Of a stretch of DNA of 7,751 bases, positions 1 to 5,999 are shown piece after piece. Numbering within the stretch: the first letter of the stretch is position 1; each line of letters begins with the position of its first letter. This DNA is from an uncultured Bacilli bacterium (lineage in GTDB: Bacteria > Bacillota_I > Bacilli_A > RFN20 > CAG-826), in contig CALVRY010000123.1 of assembly GCA_944358755.1 (NCBI GenBank), positions 1-7,751 on the forward strand, given 5' to 3'. The position numbers and the translations under genes were made by a program. The notes below the pieces were generated by a model that worked only from the letters and a program-made list of their open reading frames with translations, was not told the origin of the DNA and did not search any database.

Positions 1-143
1 TTACTCGGTGACCCTAAATTGCCAACAAATTATTTTTTTGCCAAACCCTACAAAACCCTAAAATTTTGTAAAGGACCGAAAAAACTAGATGGAAAATTCT
101 ATTTATCTTTTAATCACTCTCTTACGGTAAAAAACCACCATAT
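1..143. other. Intergenic region past the terminator; no gene recognised
   Basis: A+T-rich sequence between the terminator and the left edge. No tRNA, recognisable protein or convincing promoter is seen. It contains clustered short repeats: TTGCCAA at 19-25 and 38-44, ACCCTA at 11-16, 45-50 and 55-60, and AAAGGACC at 70-77 echoing 147-154 in the terminator. A frame on the plus strand is open from the edge to 207 but its translation resembles nothing I know and it runs through the terminator into the end of rplQ. Confidence 0.6.
43..70. repeat. Short direct and inverted repeats
   Basis: AAACCCTA occurs at 43-50 and again at 53-60, part of two ten-base units differing at one position. Overlapping this, TACAAAA (49-55) and TTTTGTA (64-70) form a seven-base inverted repeat around an eight-base loop. 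The hairpin is A+T-rich and weak. It could be chance, a protein-binding site or a decayed terminator; the sequence does not decide. Confidence 0.4.
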
Positions 144-171
144 AAAAAAGGACCCATTTCTAGGCCCTTTT
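144..171 (-). terminator. Intrinsic terminator after rplQ
   Basis: On the minus strand AAAAGGGCC (171-163) can pair with GGTCCTTTT (154-146), a nine-base-pair stem with one G-U pair and an 8-base loop, ending in a run of six T. It begins 19 bases after the rplQ stop, the expected place for the end of the alpha-operon message. On the plus strand the stem is followed by only four T, so it would be a weak terminator in that direction. The free energy was not computed. Confidence 0.85.
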
Positions 172-190
172 AATCATCTCATTAACTTAA

Positions 191-586
191 TTAATCAGCG
201 AAGGTGAGAAGTCTAATTGGAGCGTTATCACCTTTTCTATTAGCAAGTTTATAAACCTTGAGATAACCACCATTTCTATTAGCAAATTTTGTGCTGAGTT
301 CAGCAAATAATTTTGTTAATGCTTCTGGTTTATCTTCTACATGATAATTCTTTAAGATGCTAGCTGCTTGTCTACGTGAATGTAAATCACCTTTTTTAGC
401 AAGTGTAACTAAGTGATCAAATGTTTTGATGACATCTTTTACCATGCTTCTTGTAACAGTAACTTTTTCAAAAAGAACTAATTCAGTAACAAGATTTCTA
501 ACTTGTGCTTTTTTCTTGCTTGAGGTATAAGGTGTTTTAAATCTAACGCCACCTTTACCATGAACATTTTTTCTTCCGATTTGCAT
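191..586 (-). CDS. rplQ: 50S ribosomal protein L17 with divergent N-terminus
   Basis: Encodes 131 residues. L17 lies near the polypeptide exit tunnel of the large subunit. Identification rests on RNLVTELV (about 30-37), VTLAKKGDLHSRRQAA (about 60-75), LTKLFAELSTKFANRNGGYLKVYKL and the closing KGDNAPIRLL, all in family order. The N-terminus is unusual: most L17 proteins open with an RK-GR-...-RKALLR-type stretch, whereas this one reads MQIGRKNVHGKGGVRFKTPY before SSKKKAQVRNL, about nine residues longer than E. coli L17 up to the RN motif. The usual TT-AKAKE motif is also altered (TRSMVKDV). AAGGAG at 594-599, overlapping the rpoA stop, lies 7 bases before the ATG, so the start looks real. It is the last gene before the terminator. 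Confidence 0.95.
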   Translation of the reverse strand: MQIGRKNVHGKGGVRFKTPYTSSKKKAQVRNLVTELVLFEKVTVTRSMVKDVIKTFDHLVTLAKKGDLHSRRQAASILKNYHVEDKPEALTKLFAELSTKFANRNGGYLKVYKLANRKGDNAPIRLLTFAD

Positions 587-597
587 AGTTATACTCC

Positions 598-1575
598 TTA
601 TTCATCTTTTCCATCTCTGAAGTATAAACCTTTTTCAGCAAGTTTATTTTTAACTTCGAGAAGGGATTTTTTGCCAAGATTTCTAACTTTCATCATTTCT
701 GCTTCACTCTTTTGAGTTAATTCTTGAACATTAGCAATACCAGCTCTCTTTAAGCAGTTATAACTACGAACACTTAAATCTAAATCTTCAATAGATAAAT
801 TTTCAAATGTTTCTTCTTGATGAACGATTGGATCTTTGATTAATGTGATATCTTCAAAGTCATCATCAAGATGTAAGAAGTTTTCAAAATGGAACATGAG
901 CATTTTTGCACTTAATGCAATTGCATCGATTGGTTTAATTGAACCATTTGTCCAAACTTCAAGAATAAGTTTATCAAATCTTGGATCGTGTCCAACACGA
1001 GTTTGTTCGACTTTATAATTGACTCTAGTAACTGGTGAATAGTTACTATCAGTAGCAATAGAATTTGCGAAAAGCCCTAATGATTTGTTTTCTTCACTAG
1101 TAGCATAACCTCTACCATTTCTAATATGGAGAGTCATGTTTAAGTGTCCACCTTGAGCAACGTGACAGATAACGAGTTCTGGATTTACAACTTCAAGTCC
1201 AGTAGGAAGTTCTAAATCACCAGCTTTAAATTCGCCTTCTCCTCTATCAACTGTGACTTCATATTCAGCTTTGCCAATAGTGTCACTTTTAAGTACTAAA
1301 TCTTTAAGGTTGAGGATGATTTGTGTTAAATCTTCTTCAATGCCTTCTAATGCAGTGAATTCGTGGACTGCACCTCTTACCTCAATTGCGTAGACACTTG
1401 TTCCTGGAAGAGAAGCAAGGAGCACTCTTCTTAAAGCATTACCAAGTGTTAAGCCAAATCCTCTTTCAAGTGGTTCAGCAACAGCTTTACAATAATTTTC
1501 TTCATTGTCGCTAACTACGAGTTTATATTTGCATTCTTCAAAAGGGTGTGCAATCTTTAATTCATTTTCAGCCAT
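598..1575 (-). CDS. rpoA: DNA-directed RNA polymerase subunit alpha
   Basis: Encodes a 325-residue alpha subunit, close to the family norm. The dimer of N-terminal domains nucleates assembly of beta and beta' into core RNA polymerase; the C-terminal domain binds promoter UP elements and activators. The N-terminal domain spans about 10-235, with ERGFGLTLGNALRRVLLASLPG at 37-58 and the insert domain around 65-180. An acidic linker follows (about 236-258). The C-terminal domain spans about 259-318 and contains LDLSVRSYNCLKRAGI, with Arg270 matching the DNA-binding Arg265 of E. coli, and VRNLGKKSLLEVKNKL, a helix-hairpin-helix. AAAGGAGG at 1584-1591 lies 8 bases before the ATG. The stop TAA overlaps the ribosome binding site of rplQ. 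Both domains are intact. Confidence 0.99.
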   Translation of the reverse strand: MAENELKIAHPFEECKYKLVVSDNEENYCKAVAEPLERGFGLTLGNALRRVLLASLPGTSVYAIEVRGAVHEFTALEGIEEDLTQIILNLKDLVLKSDTIGKAEYEVTVDRGEGEFKAGDLELPTGLEVVNPELVICHVAQGGHLNMTLHIRNGRGYATSEENKSLGLFANSIATDSNYSPVTRVNYKVEQTRVGHDPRFDKLILEVWTNGSIKPIDAIALSAKMLMFHFENFLHLDDDFEDITLIKDPIVHQEETFENLSIEDLDLSVRSYNCLKRAGIANVQELTQKSEAEMMKVRNLGKKSLLEVKNKLAEKGLYFRDGKDE

Positions 1576-1583
1576 TTAAACAT

Positions 1584-1591
1584 CCTCCTTT
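1584..1591 (-). promoter_or_regulatory. Shine-Dalgarno site of rpoA (AAAGGAGG)
   Basis: AAAGGAGG on the minus strand, with 8 bases to the rpoA ATG at 1575. An out-of-frame ATG at 1583 touches the motif with no spacer and reads only eight codons, so it is not a credible start. The site is one of the strongest in the window. Confidence 0.85.
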
Positions 1592-1596
1592 AAATA

Positions 1597-1986
1597 TTAA
1601 CCGTGAGTTCTTTTTGGTGGACGGCAACCATTATGTGGAATTGGAGTTGTATCAACAATTGATGTAATTTGAAGTCCAGCATTACTTAAAGCTCTAATTG
1701 CGCTTTCTCTACCTGCGCCAGGACCTTTAACATCAACATCGACTGTTCTAATGCCTTGATCATAAGCAGCTTTACCAGCAGCTTCAGCAGCACTTTGAGC
1801 AGCAAATGGAGTTGATTTTTTTGCACCTTTGAAACCTAATACACCGCTACTGGACCATGCAATTGCATTACCATTTTCATCTGTAATTGTAACGATTGTA
1901 TTATTGAAAGTTGCATGAATATGAGCAACACCTTTAGTAAAAGATCTTTTAATTTTCTTTTTACGGGTAGTTTGTTTCTTTGCCAT
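1597..1986 (-). CDS. rpsK: 30S ribosomal protein S11
   Basis: Encodes a 129-residue S11, the standard size. S11 lies on the 30S platform, next to the E site and the 3' end of 16S rRNA. Seen: a Lys-rich N-terminus (MAKKQTTRKKKIKRSFTKG), then VAHIHATFNNTIVTITDENG, SSSGVLGFKGAKKSTPFAAQ, the KGPGAGRESAIRAL motif, and the very conserved end TPIPHNGCRPPKRTHG. AGGAGG at 1996-2001 is 9 bases before the ATG. The next gene is rpoA, 21 bases on: rpsD is not present between them, which fits the Bacilli/Mollicutes order rather than the clostridial or E. coli order (family knowledge). No defect seen. Confidence 0.98.
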   Translation of the reverse strand: MAKKQTTRKKKIKRSFTKGVAHIHATFNNTIVTITDENGNAIAWSSSGVLGFKGAKKSTPFAAQSAAEAAGKAAYDQGIRTVDVDVKGPGAGRESAIRALSNAGLQITSIVDTTPIPHNGCRPPKRTHG

Positions 1987-2002
1987 GTCTATCTACCTCC
2001 TA

Positions 2003-2377
2003 TTACTTAACAGCTTCTTTCTTATTAGCAATTGTCTTACGTGGACCTTTGCGTGTACGAGCGTTAGTTTTTGTTCTTTGACCTCTAACTGGAAGACCTC
2101 TTCTGTGTCTAATTCCACGGTAGCAGCCAATTTCTTGAAGTCTCTTAATGTTAAGCATGACTTCTCTTCTTAAATCACCTTCTGTTTTATAGTGAGCAAG
2201 TTCACTTCTTAAACGAGCAATTTCATCTTCACTTAAATCTTTAACTCTTTTAAGTGGATCAATTTTTGCAGCCTCTACGATTTTTTTACTGGTTGTAGGG
2301 CCAATTCCATAAATGTAGGTTAAGCTAACAACAACAACCTTATCATTTGGAATGTCAACACCAACAATACGTGCCAT
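2003..2377 (-). CDS. rpsM: 30S ribosomal protein S13
   Basis: Encodes a 124-residue S13, a normal length. S13 sits in the head of the 30S subunit, contacts P-site tRNA through its C-terminal tail and forms intersubunit bridges. Seen: MARIVGVDIPNDKVVVVSLT, the helix-hairpin-helix region YIYGIGPTTSKKIVEAA (about 21-37), the helical middle DLRREVMLNIKRLQEIGCYRGIRHRRGLPVRGQRT (about 68-102) and the basic tail TNARTRKGPRKT. The ATG at 2377 starts at the expected residue; its ribosome binding site is ordinary to weak (AGAGGAATAGG in the 18-base gap). The stop is TAA, directly followed by TAG and AGGAGG for rpsK. The neighbours rpmJ and rpsK are in standard alpha-operon order. Confidence 0.98.
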   Translation of the reverse strand: MARIVGVDIPNDKVVVVSLTYIYGIGPTTSKKIVEAAKIDPLKRVKDLSEDEIARLRSELAHYKTEGDLRREVMLNIKRLQEIGCYRGIRHRRGLPVRGQRTKTNARTRKGPRKTIANKKEAVK

Positions 2378-2395
2378 AAATTACCTATTCCTCTC

Positions 2396-2509
2396 TTATC
2401 CTTGTCTTTGCTTGTGCTTTGGATTTGAACAAATTACCATGACTTTACCATGTCTTTTGATAACCTTGCACTTGTCACAAATTGGTTTTACGGATGGTCT
2501 AACTTTCAT
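2396..2509 (-). CDS. rpmJ: 50S ribosomal protein L36 (zinc-ribbon form)
   Basis: A 37-codon gene in the stretch between infA and rpsM. The product starts MKVRPSVKPICDKCKVIKRH and ends NPKHKQRQG, a full-length match to bacterial L36, the smallest large-subunit protein. Cys11, Cys14, Cys27 and His32 form the CxxC...C...H zinc-binding set, so this is the zinc-containing (C+) paralog. AAGGAGG at 2515-2521 sits 5 bases before the ATG and the stop is TAA. The gaps are 20 bases to infA and 18 bases to rpsM. Position between infA and rpsM is the conserved one. Organisms with a second, cysteine-free L36 switch forms under zinc limitation; whether one exists here cannot be seen. Confidence 0.97.
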   Translation of the reverse strand: MKVRPSVKPICDKCKVIKRHGKVMVICSNPKHKQRQG

Positions 2510-2529
2510 AAATGCCTCCTTAAATTAGA

Positions 2530-2748
2530 CTATTTGTGTCTAAATACAATTCTGCCATTGTTTAAATCATAAGGCGAGAGTTCAACGGTAACTTTATCAC
2601 CTGGTAAAATGCGAATGTAATGCATACGGATTTTACCAGAAACAGTGGCATGGATTACTACGTCGTTTTCAAGTTTTACCTTAAAATTACAATTTGGTAA
2701 AGCTTCTGTAACTACCGCCTCTACGGATATAACATCTTGTTTTGCCAT
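2530..2748 (-). CDS. infA: Translation initiation factor IF-1
   Basis: Encodes 72 residues, the standard size. IF-1 is a single OB-fold (S1-like) protein that binds the 30S A site and supports IF-2 and IF-3 during initiation. Recognised from MAKQDVISVEAVVTEALPN, then FKVKLENDVVIHATVSGKIR, HYIRILPGDKVTVELSPYDL and the ending GRIVFRHK. The most common version has Met-Arg in HYIRILPGD-like strands and ends GRI..R, so the match is close throughout. The start overlaps the map stop by one base (TAATG). A modest AAGGGG lies about 10 bases upstream. This is the only gene in the window ending in TAG; the rest end in TAA. No KOW-domain gene is inserted between map and infA, unlike in many clostridia (from memory). 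Confidence 0.98.
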   Translation of the reverse strand: MAKQDVISVEAVVTEALPNCNFKVKLENDVVIHATVSGKIRMHYIRILPGDKVTVELSPYDLNNGRIVFRHK

Positions 2749-3515
2749 TAATTTTGTTCCCCTTTTTCTAAAGTTAAAATTTCATAGCCATTTTTTGTTA
2801 TCGCTATAGTATTTTCATAGTGACAACTTAATTTTCCATCTAAAGTTTTGACGGTCCAACCATCGTCAAGCGTATAAAGCTCAACTTTTCCTTCATTAAC
2901 CATTGGTTCTATTGCAACGACCATTCCTTCTTTTAGAATTGGTCCCGTGCCAATTTCACCATTATTAAGAATGATTGGATCTTCATGCATCTCTCTTCCA
3001 ACTCCATGACCACCATAGTCTTCAGTTAATGTATAACCATGACTCGTAGCGATTTCATGGATCTTATGAGAAATATCTCCAAGATGCACACCCGGCTTGA
3101 CTAATTTAACGCCTTCAAAAAAACATAATTTTGTGACGTCAATTAATCGCTTAGCATTTTCGCTTACCTCCCCTACTGGAAAAGTACGGCAAGCATCTGC
3201 TATATACCCTTCATAAGTTACGCAAATATCATAACTTACTATATCTCCATCTTTTAAAATAATCTTTTTAGAAGGAATACCATGAAGAAGGGTATCGTTG
3301 ACGCTAATACAAATAGCGCCAGGGAAGCCTTCATATCCTTTACAGCTAGGAATTCCACCATGAGAGCGAATAAAACTTTCAGCAAGTCTATCTAACTCAT
3401 GAGTTGAAATTCCAGCTTTAGTATGAACTTTTAAATAGTCGAATGTATCGGCTAATATGCTTCCTGCTTTTTTAATTAGGGCAATTTCTCGAGCACTTTT
3501 AATGATAATTTTCAT
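2748..3515 (-). CDS. map: Methionine aminopeptidase, type I
   Basis: Encodes a 255-residue cytosolic enzyme that removes the initiator methionine from nascent proteins after deformylation. By comparison with the E. coli enzyme all five metal ligands are present: Asp96 and Asp107 (SYD and IAD), His170 (GGHGVG), Glu203 (AIEPM) and Glu234 (HYENT). The substrate-contacting histidines also appear as His78 (LLHGIP) and His177 (MHEDP). The N-terminus IIIKSAREIALIKKAG is typical, and there is no extra SH3- or zinc-binding N-terminal region, so this is the short form. AAAGGA at 3522-3527, inside adk, lies 6 bases before the ATG. The stop TAA shares one base with the infA start (TAATG), which suggests coupled translation. 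Confidence 0.98.
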   Translation of the reverse strand: MKIIIKSAREIALIKKAGSILADTFDYLKVHTKAGISTHELDRLAESFIRSHGGIPSCKGYEGFPGAICISVNDTLLHGIPSKKIILKDGDIVSYDICVTYEGYIADACRTFPVGEVSENAKRLIDVTKLCFFEGVKLVKPGVHLGDISHKIHEIATSHGYTLTEDYGGHGVGREMHEDPIILNNGEIGTGPILKEGMVVAIEPMVNEGKVELYTLDDGWTVKTLDGKLSCHYENTIAITKNGYEILTLEKGEQN

Positions 3516-3517
3516 TA

Positions 3518-4165
3518 TTAGTCCTTTAAGATTGCTTTGATGTCATCAAATAGAACGTCGAGATCTTTTGTGCCATCAATGTCACTTACAACACCTAATT
3601 TTGTATAGTATTCGATAAGTGGTTCAGTCATCTTGTGGTATTCAGCAAGACGAGATTTAAGTGTCTCCTCGTTGTCATCTTTTCTTTGGACAAGTTCACC
3701 ACCACATAAGTCACATACACCATCAACTTTAGGTTTCATGTTTCTTACGTGATAAGGAGCACCACATACCTTACAAACACGTCTTCCTGAGATTCTATCA
3801 ACAAGGATATCTTCTGAGACGACGATGTTTATAACATTTGTAACTGGTCTACCGATTTCTTCACTTAATTTTGTTAAAGCTTCAGCTTGAACAAGAGTAC
3901 GTGGGAATCCATCAAGAAGATAACCATCTTTGCAATCATCTCTTGATAATCTTTCTTTAACTAGACCAATAGTAACTTCATCAGGGACAAGTAAACCCTT
4001 AGACATATAAGAAGAAGCGAGTTCTCCAAGACTAGTTTTATTTTTTATAGCTTCTCTGAACATATCTCCAGTTGAAATATGTGGAATTTTATAAAAAGTC
4101 GCGATACGTTTTGCATTAGTTCCCTTACCAGCGCCTGGTGGACCCATTAAAATAATATTCTTCAT
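3518..4165 (-). CDS. adk: Adenylate kinase, zinc-binding LID type
   Basis: Encodes a 215-residue cytosolic kinase catalysing ATP + AMP = 2 ADP. The P-loop GPPGAGKGT is at residues 8-16, the AMP-binding region includes STGDMFREAI (about 31-40), and DGFPRT is at 85-90. The LID domain carries four cysteines (131, 134, 151, 154) in two CxxC pairs, the structural zinc site common in Gram-positive adenylate kinases. The LID arginines (SGRR at 127-130) and SRLAEYHKMTEPL (about 171-183) are present. Full length, no broken motif. The gene starts 10 bases after secY and ends 2 bases before map, the standard Bacillota secY-adk-map arrangement. Its start is odd in lacking a well-placed Shine-Dalgarno: the nearest, GGAGGA in the last secY codons, is about 17 bases away. 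Confidence 0.98.
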   Translation of the reverse strand: MKNIILMGPPGAGKGTNAKRIATFYKIPHISTGDMFREAIKNKTSLGELASSYMSKGLLVPDEVTIGLVKERLSRDDCKDGYLLDGFPRTLVQAEALTKLSEEIGRPVTNVINIVVSEDILVDRISGRRVCKVCGAPYHVRNMKPKVDGVCDLCGGELVQRKDDNEETLKSRLAEYHKMTEPLIEYYTKLGVVSDIDGTKDLDVLFDDIKAILKD

Positions 4166-4175
4166 AATCTAAAGT

Positions 4176-5522
4176 TTACATTCCTCCAATGACTTCATCA
4201 TAGCTCTTTCCGGCGATAAGACCATTGATTTGGTTGTTAAGCTCAAGAGCAACACCAACAACGATAATCATTCCAGTTCCGCCAAGGGCTAGAGATTGAT
4301 CGCTTCCAAAGACTCCCGATAAAGTGAGTACAACAGGAAGAGCAGAGATAAATGAGAGAGATAAGGCACCAATTAAAGTGACTCTATTTAAAACCTTTCT
4401 CACGTATTTTTCAGTCTCAATACCTGGTCTAATTCCTGGAATATAGCTTCCATTTCTTTGGAAGTTTTCCGCAAGTTGAGCAGGATTTATTTGTAAGTTT
4501 GCGTAAAAGAAAGTAAACGCAAACACCAAAACGATATAAATAATTAATCCCCAAGGCATCATTACTCCTCCAGTATCAACGAGTTGATTGTATTGGAAGA
4601 TTTTGAGCCACTCAGCATTTGCTGCATCACTTGAGATAAAGGTTGCAATAACGCTTGGTGCCATCAAAATTGAACTAGCAAAGATGACAGGAATAACACC
4701 AGCTGAATTGACCTTTATTGGTAAAAAGCTAGCTTTTGCGAGTTTTTCACTGGTTCCAGTGCGGGTTGCATGTTGTACAGGGATCTTTCTACGAGAAAGT
4801 TCGATGAAGACAACAAAGGCAATAATTGCAATAAATGCGAGCACATAGAGGATGAATTGGAAGACGCCTTTTGTGGCTTCAATATTACCATGATTCCAAG
4901 ATTCAAGAACCCATCTTTGGAAGGCTGTTCCAATTTGGCTTGGGAGAGAACAAACAATACCTGCAAAGATAATGACGGAAATTCCGTTTCCTATGCCTTT
5001 AGTCGTGATTTGGTCACCAAGCCACATAACTAACATCGCTCCTGCTACCATAACAGTAACAATATAAGCGTAAGTTAGGAAGTTTTCTTCCATGGTGAAT
5101 GTAATCCAGGAAGTGTTGAGTGCTGTTTGAATAATACCATATGCTTGAACAGCGGCAAGCATCAGTGTGAGATAACGAGTTGCCATCTCTATTTTTCTTC
5201 TCCCATATTGCCCTTGTCGATTAAGTTCAGTTAAGGCTGGAAGAACATCCATACTTAATAATTGAATAATGATTTGAGCAGTAATATATGGTGAAACACC
5301 AAGGGCGAAGATTGAAAAGTTTTGTAATGCCCCGCCTCCAAGTAAGTTCATTAAGGCTAAGACATTGTTAGAATTAGCCGTTAATTGGCTAGTGAGTTCA
5401 CTAGCGTCAATACCTGGAGTTGGAATTGCACAACCGATTCTAAAGACAAAAAGAATCATTATCGTAAAAAATATACGATTAACGACTTCTTTATTTTTGA
5501 AAATTTCGACAAACTTTTTCAT
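4176..5522 (-). CDS. secY: Protein translocase channel subunit SecY
   Basis: Encodes a 448-residue integral membrane protein, the pore of the SecYEG channel through which secreted and membrane proteins pass with SecA or the ribosome. Ten hydrophobic segments can be read at roughly 17-34, 70-90, 115-133, 150-169, 180-195, 219-240, 273-298, 322-342, 381-402 and 411-428. Family landmarks: the plug region after TM1 with LGGGALQNFSIFALGVSPYI, TAQIIIQLL in TM2, LGDQITTKGIGNGIS, the cytoplasmic loop RRKIPVQ (about 244-250), and the GIRPG loop with the functionally essential Arg at about 365. AAGGA at 5528-5532 lies 5 bases before the ATG. The 36-base A+T-rich gap upstream is the longest in the cluster. 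The C-terminus (EVIGGM) is short, as in many Bacillota. Confidence 0.98.
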   Translation of the reverse strand: MKKFVEIFKNKEVVNRIFFTIMILFVFRIGCAIPTPGIDASELTSQLTANSNNVLALMNLLGGGALQNFSIFALGVSPYITAQIIIQLLSMDVLPALTELNRQGQYGRRKIEMATRYLTLMLAAVQAYGIIQTALNTSWITFTMEENFLTYAYIVTVMVAGAMLVMWLGDQITTKGIGNGISVIIFAGIVCSLPSQIGTAFQRWVLESWNHGNIEATKGVFQFILYVLAFIAIIAFVVFIELSRRKIPVQHATRTGTSEKLAKASFLPIKVNSAGVIPVIFASSILMAPSVIATFISSDAANAEWLKIFQYNQLVDTGGVMMPWGLIIYIVLVFAFTFFYANLQINPAQLAENFQRNGSYIPGIRPGIETEKYVRKVLNRVTLIGALSLSFISALPVVLTLSGVFGSDQSLALGGTGMIIVVGVALELNNQINGLIAGKSYDEVIGGM

Positions 5523-5558
5523 GTTAATCCTTAGAAATAATAAATATCAACCTATATA

Positions 5559-5999
5559 TTATTTACTAAAAATTGCTTTTGCGCCACATTTTTCTATCTT
5601 TTCAAGAGCAGATTTTGAAAATTTTGTAGCTGTAACTGTAACTTTCTTAGTAAGTTCCCCTTCACCTAAGACTTTTAAGCCATCGAATTCTTTATTGACT
5701 AAGCCAAGAGAAATAAGTTTTGTAAGATCGACTTCTTCTCCATCGTTAAATCTATTAAAGAGTGAAACGTTAACAACAGCATATTCTTTACGAGAGTGAT
5801 TTTTAAATCCTTTTTTTGGAATAGCTCTGAAGAGTGGAAGTTGACCACCTTCAAATCCAAGTCTTACGCCTCCACCAGTTCTGGAGTTTTGACCTTTGCT
5901 GCCGCTTCCGCCATTTTTTCCAAGACCACTACCGAGGCCTCTGCAACGTCTTGTTTTTTCTTTTCTACTTCCTTCAGTAGGTTTAAGATTATTTAACAT
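5559..5999 (-). CDS. rplO: 50S ribosomal protein L15
   Basis: Encodes a 146-residue L15, normal for the family. L15 is a late 50S assembly protein that reaches into the 23S rRNA core. Seen: N-terminal LNNLKPTEGSRKEKTRR, then the Gly-rich arm with GLGSGLGKNGGSGSKGQ (about residues 21-37), GFEGGQLPLFRAIPKKGF at about 48-65, and a C-terminal L15/L18e-type fold with KVLGEGELTKKVTVTATKFS. The ATG at 5999 is chosen because AAAGGAGG lies 8 bases upstream at 6008-6015 and the protein starts where L15 proteins usually start. A longer reading from 6050 is rejected. The start lies inside rpsE, overlapping it by 11 bases, so L15 translation is probably coupled to S5. A 36-base gap follows before secY. 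Confidence 0.97.
   Translation of the reverse strand: MLNNLKPTEGSRKEKTRRCRGLGSGLGKNGGSGSKGQNSRTGGGVRLGFEGGQLPLFRAIPKKGFKNHSRKEYAVVNVSLFNRFNDGEEVDLTKLISLGLVNKEFDGLKVLGEGELTKKVTVTATKFSKSALEKIEKCGAKAIFSK

Noticed and set aside
41..60. CCCTAAA-like repeats resembling plant-type telomere units
   Set aside because: Only two imperfect tandem copies in a bacterial intergenic region; no array, so telomere or CRISPR interpretations do not hold.
1558..1583. Eight-codon leader frame starting at an ATG just before rpoA
   Set aside because: Its ATG abuts the Shine-Dalgarno with no spacer and it overlaps the rpoA start out of frame; probably chance.
4588..5033. Several 80-90 codon frames overlapping secY on both strands
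   Set aside because: All lie inside secY in other frames, and the SecY reading is unambiguous along this stretch.
5365..5799. 144-codon open frame on the plus strand across secY and rplO
   Set aside because: It is antisense to two well-identified genes and spans their junction; no ribosome binding site or known motif.
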